From the NCBI GenBank assembly GCA_045616485.1, contig JAZLGU010000019.1, forward strand, positions 1-39,529: DNA of 39,529 nucleotides. The letters run 5' to 3'. Made by a program: the position numbers and the translations under genes. Below, piece after piece: positions 16,093 to 24,012 of this stretch. Each line of letters opens with the position of its first letter. Position 1 is the stretch's first letter. The stretch is from RGIG3528 sp045616485 (GTDB lineage Bacteria; Bacillota; Clostridia; Lachnospirales; Lachnospiraceae). Under the pieces are notes generated by a model. That model was not told the DNA's origin and made no database searches. It was given only the letters and a program-made list of their open reading frames with translations.

Positions 16093-18942
16093 ATGGAAGG
16101 CAGAAAAGACGAAAAATATCTGATGACACCCTACTCACTGGATCCGGACCGCAACAGAGTAGACCCACGTGCCGGCGTTATCCCGCCAACAGTGGATATG
16201 AACGCACCATTCAGAGAGCCTGTGGCAAGACTGGCTAAGGCTATTACTGACAGAGCCGCTGTCAAGCTTGGTAAGGAAAAAATCACAAAAGAGAGTCCTG
16301 AATACTGGGGTATTTGTAACATGGTTACAGATGAGCAGTGCGAGATTGCGCTTAAGATGGAAAAGCGTAAGCCTAAGACTTTTGAGGAAATCCAGGCACT
16401 TTGTCCTGAGTATACAGCAGAGGCACTTCAGAAGCATCTTGATGAGATGAGCCTTAACGGCATCATCGAGTGGAACTACGAAAATGAAAAGCATGTCAAG
16501 CAGTATGTGCTTCCTATGTATGTTCCCGGTTCTGCTGAGTTCACCAATATGAGCAATAAGTCTTTTACGGAGCATCCTGAGGTAGGACCTTTCTTCGAAA
16601 GAATGACACGTATTCCTCTTGAGGGACTTACACATATGGTACCCCTTGGTGGCGCCGGTGTAGGTATGCATGTTATTCCGGTTGAGCATGCTATAGAAAT
16701 GACCAATCAGTCCTCCAGTCTTGAGCATATTTCTTACTGGCTTGAAAAGTATGAGGGCAAGTACGCAGCTTCCCCGTGCTCATGCCGTAGATCACGTACA
16801 ACTTTCGATGAGGGTTGTGCCGATGACCCTGAAGGCTGGTGTATCGCAGTGGGTGATATGGCTGATTATGTTGTTGAGACTAATAAGGGTGGTCGATATA
16901 TCACCAAAGAAGAGGCTCTTGCCATCTTCAAGCAGGCTGAGGACAATGGATTTGTTCATCAGATTACCAATATCGATGGCCAGGACAAGATTTTCGCTAT
17001 TTGTAACTGTAACGTAAATGTTTGTTATGCTCTTCGTACTTCCCAGCTTTTCAATACACCCAATATGTCCAGATCTGCTTATGTGGCTCATGTGGACAAG
17101 AAGAACTGTGTTGCCTGCGGCCGCTGCGTAGAGGTATGTCCTGCAGGTGCAGCTACTCTTGGTCAGAAGCTGTGCAAGAAGGATGGCAGCGAGGTAGTAT
17201 ATCCTAAGATGCCACTGCCAAGTGAGCAGAAGTGGTCCAGAGAGATGTGGACAGAGGACTACAGAGATATCAACCGTATCAATACTCATAAGACCGGTAC
17301 AGCTCCTTGTAAAACAGCATGTCCTGCTCATATCCCTGTACAGGGCTACTTAAAGATGGCTTCTCAGGGCAGATATGAAGAGGCACTGGCACTTATTAAG
17401 AAGTACAATCCTCTGCCAGCTGTCTGCGGTCATGTTTGTAACAGACGTTGTGAGGACGCTTGTACACGTGCTACCATAGACCAGGCTCTGGCTATCGACG
17501 AAGTAAAGAAGTTTATTGCCATGCAGGATCTTAAGAGCGGCAGCCCATATGTAGCTCCAAAGGTAGTACCTAAGGTTCTGGGCGATTTTGACGAAAAGAT
17601 TGCTATTATCGGTGCAGGCCCTGCAGGTATTTCCTGTGCATATTATCTGGCTGAAAAGGGCTACAAGCCTGTTGTATTTGATAAGAATAAGAAGCCGGGC
17701 GGTATGGTTACTTACGGTATTCCTTCCTTCGTTATGGAAAAGGATATCATCGAAGCTGAGGTTGATGTTCTGCGCAAGATGGGCGTAGATATCCGTCTGG
17801 GCGTAGAAGTAGGTAAGGATATTACCTTAAGTCAGCTGCGTCAGCAGGGCTTCAAGGCGTTTTATATCGCTATCGGCTGCCAGGGCGGTCGTGGCATCAA
17901 TGTTCCTGGCGAAGACGCTATCGGCGTAATGAAGGGTGTTGATCTTTTACATACAGTTATCGATGACGAGTCCTATCGTTTATCCGGCGATACAGTAGTT
18001 ATCGGTGGTGGTAATGTTGCTATAGACGTTTCCCGTACTGCAGTTCGTTGCGGCTCATCTCATGTTTCCCAGGTATCACTGGAGACTCGTGACATTATGC
18101 CTGCTCTGCCTGAAGAAATCGAGCTGGCTGAGTCAGAGGGCATCGAGATTACAGGCGGCTGGGGACCAAAGGAGATCCTTACAGAGGATGGTCATGTAGT
18201 AGGTATTGTATTTAAGAGATGTACTCAGGTTAAGAATGCAGAAGGTCGTTTTGATCCTAAGTATGATGAAAACGATACAATGACTATTGCCTGCTCCAAT
18301 GTTATCCTTTCAGTAGGTCAGTGCACTGAATGGGGCAAGCTCTTAGAGGGCGAGAATGTTGAGTTCAGAGGTCCTGCTCCTGTTGCAGACAAGATCACTT
18401 TCCAGACATCCGTTCCTGATATCTTCGTTGGTGGTGATATGTTCTATGGCCCTAGATTTGCCATTGATGCTATTGCCTGCGGTAAAGAGGGTGCTATTTC
18501 CATCCATAGATATGTACAGCCTCATTCTTCACTTACTATTGGTCGTGATCCAAATTACTTCATCGAGCTGGATAAGGACGATATTCTGGTGGAGAATTAC
18601 GACAACACAGGTCGTCAGACAGCTAAGTACAAGGCTACAGATGGACAGCTTTCCTTCCGTGACACCAAGCTTACCTTCACAGAAGAGCAGGTCAAGGCTG
18701 AGACAGCCAGATGTCTGGGCTGCGGTGCTTCCATCATCGACCCTAACAAGTGCGTAGGCTGTGGCTTATGTACCACCAGATGTGAATTTGACGCTATTAA
18801 GCTCACCAGAGACAACCCTGACGCTTCCAACATGCGAAAGGCAGAGGACAAGCTTAAGTACATCCTTCCTAACGGCCTCAAGCAGGCAATTAAGAGACCT
18901 TTTGTGAAAAAGACTCCAAAAGAAACCGCATGGCTGGAATAA
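16093..18942 (+). CDS. Large FAD/NAD(P)-dependent Fe-S oxidoreductase, GltD-like
   Basis: This 949-residue cytoplasmic protein combines several redox modules. Residues 1-330 form a helical domain with a CSC pair (Cys229, Cys231) and further cysteines in CNCNVNVC. A ferredoxin motif CVACGRCVEVC follows (Cys339-349). A GltD-like module has CKTACPAHIPVQGYL, an FAD site IAIIGAGPAGISC near residue 503, and an NAD(P) site VVIGGGNVAIDVSR near 635. A C-terminal ferredoxin has CLGCG (Cys874, Cys877) and CVGCGLCTTRC (Cys887-897). The GltD part resembles the small subunit of glutamate synthase, but no GltB gene is present, so the electron acceptor and substrate are unknown. Its ribosome binding site is AGAAAGGAAG. 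Expression is probably under the divergent AraC-type regulator. Confidence 0.8.
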   Translation: MEGRKDEKYLMTPYSLDPDRNRVDPRAGVIPPTVDMNAPFREPVARLAKAITDRAAVKLGKEKITKESPEYWGICNMVTDEQCEIALKMEKRKPKTFEEIQALCPEYTAEALQKHLDEMSLNGIIEWNYENEKHVKQYVLPMYVPGSAEFTNMSNKSFTEHPEVGPFFERMTRIPLEGLTHMVPLGGAGVGMHVIPVEHAIEMTNQSSSLEHISYWLEKYEGKYAASPCSCRRSRTTFDEGCADDPEGWCIAVGDMADYVVETNKGGRYITKEEALAIFKQAEDNGFVHQITNIDGQDKIFAICNCNVNVCYALRTSQLFNTPNMSRSAYVAHVDKKNCVACGRCVEVCPAGAATLGQKLCKKDGSEVVYPKMPLPSEQKWSREMWTEDYRDINRINTHKTGTAPCKTACPAHIPVQGYLKMASQGRYEEALALIKKYNPLPAVCGHVCNRRCEDACTRATIDQALAIDEVKKFIAMQDLKSGSPYVAPKVVPKVLGDFDEKIAIIGAGPAGISCAYYLAEKGYKPVVFDKNKKPGGMVTYGIPSFVMEKDIIEAEVDVLRKMGVDIRLGVEVGKDITLSQLRQQGFKAFYIAIGCQGGRGINVPGEDAIGVMKGVDLLHTVIDDESYRLSGDTVVIGGGNVAIDVSRTAVRCGSSHVSQVSLETRDIMPALPEEIELAESEGIEITGGWGPKEILTEDGHVVGIVFKRCTQVKNAEGRFDPKYDENDTMTIACSNVILSVGQCTEWGKLLEGENVEFRGPAPVADKITFQTSVPDIFVGGDMFYGPRFAIDAIACGKEGAISIHRYVQPHSSLTIGRDPNYFIELDKDDILVENYDNTGRQTAKYKATDGQLSFRDTKLTFTEEQVKAETARCLGCGASIIDPNKCVGCGLCTTRCEFDAIKLTRDNPDASNMRKAEDKLKYILPNGLKQAIKRPFVKKTPKETAWLE

Positions 18943-18970
18943 TGTCAGGGGGACGTTTCTCACTGTCAAC
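18943..18970 (-). repeat. GAGAAACGTCCC repeat, copy B (left end of palindrome)
   Basis: Read on the minus strand this is GTTGACAGTGAGAAACGTCC followed by CCCTGACA. It pairs with copy D at the right end, including the adjoining AACTTTTT. Confidence 0.8.
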
Positions 18971-19311
18971 TTTTTAGCTCCGCTTGCTCCCTGGGCTCGC
19001 TGTGTCGGCCCGTGCGCGTAAGATATATGCTTGCGTGATTTGATAATTAATAATATATGCCACGCTGCAAAGCACTCCTCTCTACCAGTAGTTGACCACT
19101 CGTGGACAGGCCCTAACAGTCGTGCCCTGCGAGTTCCGGGCTGGAACCAGAACTCGCGACGGTCACGTCTGCAAGAGCCTGTAACCACTCGGGTCAAATA
19201 TGGTAGAGTTGAGTACTTTGTCAGCGTGGCTTTTTTATTGTTTTCCAGCAGCATATATCTCACGTCCCCAGCCCGACACAGATACCGCCAGGAAGGTGCG
19301 CTCCGCAGGAT

Positions 19312-19337
19312 GTGACAGTGAGAAACGTCCCGTGACA
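19312..19337 (+). repeat. GAGAAACGTCCC repeat, copy C
   Basis: GTGACAGTGAGAAACGTCCC followed by GTGACA. It lies just inside copy D as a tandem, slightly diverged copy. Confidence 0.8.
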
Positions 19338-19341
19338 AAAA

Positions 19342-19369
19342 GTTGACAGCGAGAAACGTCCCCGTGACA
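19342..19369 (+). repeat. GAGAAACGTCCC repeat, copy D (right end of palindrome)
   Basis: GTTGACAGCGAGAAACGTCC followed by CCGTGACA. It is the inverted partner of copy B. Confidence 0.8.
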
Positions 19370-19375
19370 ACACCA

Positions 19376-19413
19376 GGCGGCTAAAAGCAGGCCAAAATGC
19401 AGATTTAGCCGCC
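19376..19413. repeat. Hairpin repeat 1 (GGCGGCTAAA stem)
   Basis: A perfect 10-bp stem GGCGGCTAAA / TTTAGCCGCC encloses an 18-base loop. It is the first of two tandem units, followed by CACTTGCTAACATATAC. Confidence 0.75.
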
Positions 19414-19440
19414 ACTTGCTAACATATACGGCCGATGTCA

Positions 19441-19478
19441 GGGGGCTAAGAGTGAGCCAAAGTGAAAATTTAGCCCCC
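19441..19478. repeat. Hairpin repeat 2 (GGGGGCTAA stem)
   Basis: The 9-bp stem GGGGGCTAA / TTAGCCCCC is a diverged copy of hairpin repeat 1. The C-G pair at stem position 3 is changed to G-C on both sides, a compensatory change. The downstream CACTTGC is shared. Confidence 0.75.
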
Positions 19479-19518
19479 ACTTGCCAGGGTATATGTGTAG
19501 TTTCCAGTTTCCAGCGCC

Positions 19519-19530
19519 CAGGTGGCTAAG
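19519..19530. repeat. Partial third hairpin-repeat arm
   Basis: CAGGTGGCTAAG resembles the left arm of the two preceding hairpin repeats, but no matching right arm follows. It is probably a truncated copy. Confidence 0.4.
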
Positions 19531-19610
19531 ATGTTAACGGGACAGTTTATATGATTGTCAGAATATCAACATGTTTTCGCTAGTAACGCCTTGCATTTCA
19601 TATTTTTCTA

Positions 19611-19639
19611 TTGACAAAAGCGGATAGATTGCATACAAT
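19611..19639 (+). promoter_or_regulatory. Sigma-A promoter for lipase-nitroreductase
   Basis: TTGACA (-35) and TACAAT (-10) are separated by 17 bp. The -10 lies 42 bp before the lipase start codon. Confidence 0.8.
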
Positions 19640-19681
19640 TAAAAAGCAATCAACCGGACTGAAGATGGGACGTGAATTAGT

Positions 19682-20860
19682 ATGAAAAAGATATGGAAAA
19701 GAATATTGGCCATTGTTTTGGCTTTAGCAATAGTTATTGTAGGAATAAATATATGGAGTAACCATAAAGGTAAGTCCAAGTCAGACCTTAAATTTGTATT
19801 TGTGCATGGTTTATCGGGGTGGGGGCACTACGACACTATAAATAATTTTATGCCATACTGGGGGCTGACAGGAGGAAGCATAACAAAGTATCTGGGCAGG
19901 CAGGGATATGATTGTTATGAGCCTTCAGTGGCACCGGCGGGCAGTGCATGGGATAGGGCCTGCGAGCTTTATGCTGAGCTTACCGGCAGTCGGGTGGATT
20001 ATGGTAAGGAACATAGCGAGCGATGCAATCATGAGCGTTATGGTGAAGACTATTCGAAAAAGCCCTTGATGAAGGACTTTGAAAATTCTAAAATAGTGCT
20101 TATAGGTCATTCCTTTGGTGGCGCTACCATTCGTCTTTTTTCAGAGATTTTGGTAAATGGCGCAGAAGCAGAGCAGCAGGTAAGTGATGACGATGATATT
20201 TCCCCATTTTTTAAGGGCGGTGATACAGAGCGGATATTTGCTATTATTACCCTGGCTGCCCCCAGTAATGGCACCACGGCCTACGATATGTATGAAGATG
20301 ACAGCTTTGATGTGGACTCTTTCTCTATCCCTAAAAAGTACATTAGGGCCGGTAATACCATGTCAAAGGGGACTAAAGCGGAAAAGGACGGCAGAATAGA
20401 AGAAGATTATGCAGCTTTTGATATGCACATAGATAATGCTGCAGAGCTTAATAAAAAAATCACCACCTTTGAAAACGTGTATTATTTTGCGTATCCCTGT
20501 TCCACGACTGTGTCAAGTGACGATGGCGAAAAAGTGCCGGATGCGAAGATTACAGAAAGCCTTTTTATGAAAAGTGCCATTCTTATGAGCAAGTATACGG
20601 GAGTCACCAAGGGCGGGATAACTATTGATGAAAGCTGGCAGTCCAATGACGGTCTGGTTAATGAAGTGTCAGCTATGGCACCCAGCTTTGCTCCTTCCAA
20701 AATCTTTACGGAAGAGGAGCAACTACAGCCTGGCTACTATTATGTTATGCCTACCCGCGTGGGAGACCATATGTATTTTCAGGGCGGTCTGACTAAAAAA
20801 GTTAAAATCAAGCCATTCTATTTGGAATTGGTTCAGATGATAAACAATCTTTACGAATAA
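19682..20860 (+). CDS. Membrane-anchored lipase, bacterial family I.5-like
   Basis: A 392-residue alpha/beta-hydrolase with an N-terminal membrane anchor or signal peptide (about 7-26). It matches the Geobacillus/Staphylococcus lipase group that splits triacylglycerols. Visible features are FVHGLSGWG (oxyanion region), the insertion WDRACELYAELTGSRVDYG followed by EHSERCNHERYG (the zinc-site region of that family), nucleophile Ser144 in GHSFGG, LAAPSNGT, Asp323 in NDGLVNEVS, and His363 in VGDHMYFQG. The full catalytic triad is present. It probably acts outside the cell on lipids or esters. The nitroreductase gene follows after 12 bp in the same transcript. Confidence 0.85.
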   Translation: MKKIWKRILAIVLALAIVIVGINIWSNHKGKSKSDLKFVFVHGLSGWGHYDTINNFMPYWGLTGGSITKYLGRQGYDCYEPSVAPAGSAWDRACELYAELTGSRVDYGKEHSERCNHERYGEDYSKKPLMKDFENSKIVLIGHSFGGATIRLFSEILVNGAEAEQQVSDDDDISPFFKGGDTERIFAIITLAAPSNGTTAYDMYEDDSFDVDSFSIPKKYIRAGNTMSKGTKAEKDGRIEEDYAAFDMHIDNAAELNKKITTFENVYYFAYPCSTTVSSDDGEKVPDAKITESLFMKSAILMSKYTGVTKGGITIDESWQSNDGLVNEVSAMAPSFAPSKIFTEEEQLQPGYYYVMPTRVGDHMYFQGGLTKKVKIKPFYLELVQMINNLYE

Positions 20861-20872
20861 AAGGAGGCAACT

Positions 20873-21388
20873 ATGGCAAACGTATTAGAAACAATCAGAA
20901 CAAGAAGCTCCATCAGGGCTTACAGCAGCGAAAAGCTTACTGAGGAGCAGGTGAAGACTCTTCTTGAAGCAGGTCTTCTTGCACCTACAGCAGCCAATAC
21001 CCAGGAATTACATTTTACAGCAGTTGCTAATGACAGCGACCTGATAAAAGAGCTTCAGCAGGATCTTAATCCCGGGGCAAAGGTGCCATTCCATTACGAC
21101 TCATCCCATCTGTTTGTTATAAGTGGCGCAGATGCTTTCCCATGGACCGGGGTAGATGCAGGTATTGCTGTAGAAAACATGCACCTGGCAGCAAAGGATA
21201 TGGGGCTGGGAAGCGTTATTATCGGAGTTATTTCCGGAGTGCTTACAGGAGAGAGAAAAGCTTATTACAACGAAAAACTGGGGATTCCGGCAGGCTACAG
21301 CTATCAGGTAGCACTGGCAGTGGGCGTACCTGCTACCAGCAAGGAGCCACACGCTTACAATTTCGAAAAAGATGTAACCATTTTATAA
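20873..21388 (+). CDS. Nitroreductase family protein (FMN)
   Basis: The 171-residue protein is a small FMN-dependent nitroreductase-fold enzyme that would use NAD(P)H to reduce nitro or quinone compounds. Typical features are IRTRSSIRAYSSEKLTEEQV at the N-terminus (the RRS.R.y flavin-phosphate site), LLAPTAANTQELHF, the mid-protein DAGIAVENMHLAAKDMGLGS, and the closing VALAVGVPA. AAGGAGG precedes the ATG. It is the second gene of the lipase transcript and is followed by a terminator. The physiological substrate is unknown. Confidence 0.88.
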   Translation: MANVLETIRTRSSIRAYSSEKLTEEQVKTLLEAGLLAPTAANTQELHFTAVANDSDLIKELQQDLNPGAKVPFHYDSSHLFVISGADAFPWTGVDAGIAVENMHLAAKDMGLGSVIIGVISGVLTGERKAYYNEKLGIPAGYSYQVALAVGVPATSKEPHAYNFEKDVTIL

Positions 21389-21413
21389 TTTGCAACAAAG
21401 CCTGTAGTTATGA

Positions 21414-21445
21414 GTTGTCAGCGTCCTGTCTGGCAACTATTTTTT
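21414..21445 (+). terminator. Rho-independent terminator after nitroreductase
   Basis: An 8-bp stem GTTGTCAG / CTGGCAAC (one G-U pair) with an 8-base loop is followed by TATTTTTT. Confidence 0.75.
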
Positions 21446-21550
21446 GATACTTTGTTCATTGTATGTTTATTGATTCAGACGGAGAAGTAAATTATCATAC
21501 AATCGTAGAACTATATGCGTAAGTGTCCGCAAAAGGAGAAGGAATCTCCT

Positions 21551-21581
21551 TTCTCCATTTTTCACTGCGTTCAAAAGGAGA
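21551..21581 (+). repeat. Leader repeat 1, Shine-Dalgarno-masking hairpin
   Basis: A 31-bp unit TTCTCCATTTTTCACTGCGT... ending in AAAAGGAGA, identical but for one base to the unit at 21652-21682. Its TCTCC and TTTT pair with its own AAAAGGAGA. Confidence 0.7.
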
Positions 21582-21591
21582 AAACAAGGAC

Positions 21592-21636
21592 GCTAAGCCA
21601 TTATAGTTCACGCTATCGCGTGAAGGCTTAGCTTTT
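21592..21636 (+). terminator. Two-part hairpin with U-tract in the leader, possible attenuator
   Basis: GCTAAGCC (21592-21599) pairs with GGCTTAGC (21625-21632) around an inner TTCACGC / GCGTGAA helix with a TATC loop. TTTT follows directly. It could act as an intrinsic terminator inside the leader of the downstream chemoreceptor, or simply as a stable leader domain. Confidence 0.55.
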
Positions 21637-21651
21637 CAAACTCCTTCGGAG

Positions 21652-21682
21652 TTCTCCATTTTTCACTTCGTTCAAAAGGAGA
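21652..21682 (+). promoter_or_regulatory. Leader repeat 2 containing the chemoreceptor ribosome binding site
   Basis: TCTCC (21653-21657) pairs with GGAGA (21678-21682), and TTTT with AAAA, with one bulged A and a small inner AC/GT helix. This fully masks the AAAAGGAGA ribosome binding site located 4-5 bases before the ATG at 21687. The second copy of this unit upstream offers an alternative pairing partner. Confidence 0.6.
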
Positions 21683-21686
21683 TTAT

Positions 21687-23765
21687 ATGAAAAGACGTTT
21701 TGGTGTTAGTCTCACAATTTACTTCGTTATTGTTGTACTTGTGTCTATTTTGATATCAGTACTGATGATGAGGTCAAATACTGAAAAGATCATGATGGAA
21801 AATGCCAATCTGTCCAGTGAGCAGACTTTGTCTGTTGCAATGGATGAATTTGGCAAATACCTGAGAATCCTGAACTTGCCTGTAGACCTGATGACAAGAA
21901 GAAACGAATTTAAGAAGCTGGATCAGAATTACTCGGAAAGTGCTATAAATAATATCGAAGATAATCTTTTATCAGCGCTAAAGGTAATCCCTTATTCAGA
22001 AAGAACATACTATTCTACTGCCAGCGGATATTATATACAGGCCAAGATGTCCGTGTCAGAAGATGGCAAAAAAACAGGCGAATATATATCTGAAGAAGGC
22101 GTCAATAAGACATATGAAGACTGGTATGCGAATTCCATAGGCGTGCCGGCCAGAAATGATGTTTTTGGATATGTGACCAAGCCTTTTACCAATGACGAAG
22201 GTGTCAAAGTATTTACGCTTTCCCAGGCTATCAAAACCTCAGGCGAATACGTAGGCGTAGTCTGTATGGAAGTTAATGAAAATGCCCTTATTGATTTTGT
22301 TAACACCATCGAGCTTATGAATACGGGTTTTACCATTCTTGTAGATGAGAAGGGCAATACTCTGGTCAGAAATGATAAGGCTAAGGAAATATCCGGTAAT
22401 GTAGCTGCATTTTTCGACTTTGAAGGTCTTCGTAAAAAGGCAGAAGCATCAGCAGATACAGCGGAGGACGGCACTGTGATCGGCTATGCCAAGGCCTCCA
22501 CAAAGGCAAAGGTTTTTGGAAAAAATTACTATATATCTTTGATAAAGGACCCCATTACTGAATGGTATTTAATTGGATTTTTAAGTGATGAAGAGACTTC
22601 TGCAGCTCTGGCCAAGGTGGTAAGAAGATCCAACCTGGCTATTTTCCTGGCTCTTGCCATTTCAGTCATGGCAGCAGTTCTTATATCTCATCAGATATCC
22701 AAGGAGCTGAGAAAAGTTAATGATACATCTGCGACTCTGGCAGCCGGTGATCTGACCAAGAGACTGGAAGCGAAGAGAAAAGATGAATTCGGAGAAATGG
22801 AGAGAAACTTCAATCGAATGAGTGAGGACTTAAGTGTGCTTATTCGAGAAGTCAGTGATAAATCTGATGTTATTACCAAAGTGGCAAATGATGTTACCCT
22901 GGTAGTAGATGAAACAAAGCATATTTCCAGTCAGGTTACAATGGCCATTAATTCAGTTACAGAAGGTGCCATTGAACAGTCTTCTGCTACCCAGGATGCT
23001 ACCGGTAAAGTAGAGGATTTGGCAGAAAGCCTGGAAAGATCTACGGAAAAAATCAATTCAGTAGGCCGCCATTCCAAAGAAACAAAGGAGCTTAGCCGAA
23101 AAGGTAATGAAATCCTTGGTAATCTTAATGAAAGCTCGGAAAAAGCTAAGAAGAATGCCGAGATTTCAGTAGTGACCATGGTGGATATGCTGAAGGCACT
23201 GGATAAGATTGACTACATTTCCGATGCTATTGCAGATATCACATCCCAGACCAACCTTCTTTCCCTTAATGCTTCCATTGAGGCTGCAAGAGCAGGAGAA
23301 GCAGGACGTGGCTTTGCCGTAGTTGCTGATGAAATAAGAAAGCTGGCTGATGAGTCCAATAAGTCTACAGAAGAGATTAAGGCTATTCTGGCAGAAGTTC
23401 ATAACAGCTCAGACATGGTAGATAAGGCACTTAAGGAAACCGAAGGTATCCAAAATGAGCAGCAAAAGACTATCATGGATACCCAGGCTGTTTTTGCCGA
23501 AATCCTTAAAAACATTGAAGATCTGGAGGCCCAAATCAAGGAAGTAGAAGAATTGAATCAGGGTATGAATGCAGTACGTGCCAATGTAGTTGATACTATG
23601 GGTACCATTTCTGCCGTATCACAGAATTCTGCAGCTACTACGGAAGAGGTTAATTCTTCAGTAGAACAGCTGGATTATACTATGAACAAGGTTGCAGAGC
23701 ATGCGGAAGGACTGAACAAAATCGTTCAGGAGCTGCACGAAGCTATCAACAGATTCAAATTCTAA
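21687..23765 (+). CDS. Methyl-accepting chemotaxis protein with dCache-type sensor
   Basis: A 692-residue transmembrane chemoreceptor. TM1 spans about 7-28. The large extracellular region (about 30-310) has the layout of a double Cache domain, including YYSTASGYYIQAKMS, YEDWYANSIGVPARNDVFGY and TGFTILVDEKGNTLVRND; this fold binds amino acids, organic acids or other small metabolites. TM2 is about 314-335, followed by HAMP with AAGDLTKRLEAKRKDEFGEM. The signalling domain has the conserved tip NLLSLNASIEAARAGEAGRG near residue 522, followed by FAVVADEIRKLAD. The gene is monocistronic, with an unusual 5' leader that can mask its ribosome binding site. Confidence 0.92.
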   Translation: MKRRFGVSLTIYFVIVVLVSILISVLMMRSNTEKIMMENANLSSEQTLSVAMDEFGKYLRILNLPVDLMTRRNEFKKLDQNYSESAINNIEDNLLSALKVIPYSERTYYSTASGYYIQAKMSVSEDGKKTGEYISEEGVNKTYEDWYANSIGVPARNDVFGYVTKPFTNDEGVKVFTLSQAIKTSGEYVGVVCMEVNENALIDFVNTIELMNTGFTILVDEKGNTLVRNDKAKEISGNVAAFFDFEGLRKKAEASADTAEDGTVIGYAKASTKAKVFGKNYYISLIKDPITEWYLIGFLSDEETSAALAKVVRRSNLAIFLALAISVMAAVLISHQISKELRKVNDTSATLAAGDLTKRLEAKRKDEFGEMERNFNRMSEDLSVLIREVSDKSDVITKVANDVTLVVDETKHISSQVTMAINSVTEGAIEQSSATQDATGKVEDLAESLERSTEKINSVGRHSKETKELSRKGNEILGNLNESSEKAKKNAEISVVTMVDMLKALDKIDYISDAIADITSQTNLLSLNASIEAARAGEAGRGFAVVADEIRKLADESNKSTEEIKAILAEVHNSSDMVDKALKETEGIQNEQQKTIMDTQAVFAEILKNIEDLEAQIKEVEELNQGMNAVRANVVDTMGTISAVSQNSAATTEEVNSSVEQLDYTMNKVAEHAEGLNKIVQELHEAINRFKF

Positions 23766-23830
23766 AGGTGTCATAGCCTTTTTACCTGCAAATTAACAGG
23801 CTTCAAATGCTACACTAATAAAAATAAATC

Positions 23831-23887
23831 ACTCCCTCCATCAGTATGTGACCCGGGTGGTCATAGGCTTATGGCAGGGAGTTTTTT
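23831..23887 (+). terminator. Rho-independent terminator after the dCache chemoreceptor
   Basis: A long stem begins ACTCCCT and ends AGGGAGT, with inner pairing GACC / GGTC, and is followed by TTTTTT. Confidence 0.85.
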
Positions 23888-23945
23888 CATGGCTTTTTTA
23901 TGGCCCGTCTTCATAAAAAAATACAGGGAGAGAATGTCAGTTTTC

Positions 23946-23974
23946 GTGACAACTTATTAGTGATTTGGTATAAT
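23946..23974 (+). promoter_or_regulatory. Promoter of the eight-gene CotH/glycosidase unit
   Basis: GTGACA (-35) and TATAAT (-10) have a 17-bp spacer; the -10 lies 38 bp before the CotH start. No other convincing promoter was seen before the end of uxuA. Confidence 0.7.
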
Positions 23975-24012
23975 GGTATCGGTAATAATTAAGTCATGAA
24001 ACGGGGGTTTAC

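Larger units (their letters stand above)
18943..19370. repeat. About 430-bp imperfect giant palindrome, MITE- or REP-like
   Basis: The gene-free stretch after the oxidoreductase folds back on itself almost completely. Paired blocks, left with right, are: 18943-18970 with 19342-19369 (GACGTTTCTC / GAGAAACGTC), CTGTGTCGG (19000-19008) with CCGACACAG (19273-19281), AGATATATGC (19021-19030) with GCATATATCT (19251-19260), GCCACGCTG (19059-19067) with CAGCGTGGC (19222-19230), and central GCGAGTTC (19129-19136) with GAACTCGC (19150-19157). The pairs are nested around one centre near 19150. The element begins one base after the oxidoreductase stop. It encodes no credible protein. A non-autonomous mobile element or a long structured RNA are the likely readings. 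Confidence 0.8.

Noticed and set aside
18766..19480. Several open frames of 80-190 codons on both strands in and around the palindromic region
   Set aside because: They lie within the inverted arms or overlap the oxidoreductase end, have no family-like features or good ribosome binding sites, and are explained by the palindrome itself.
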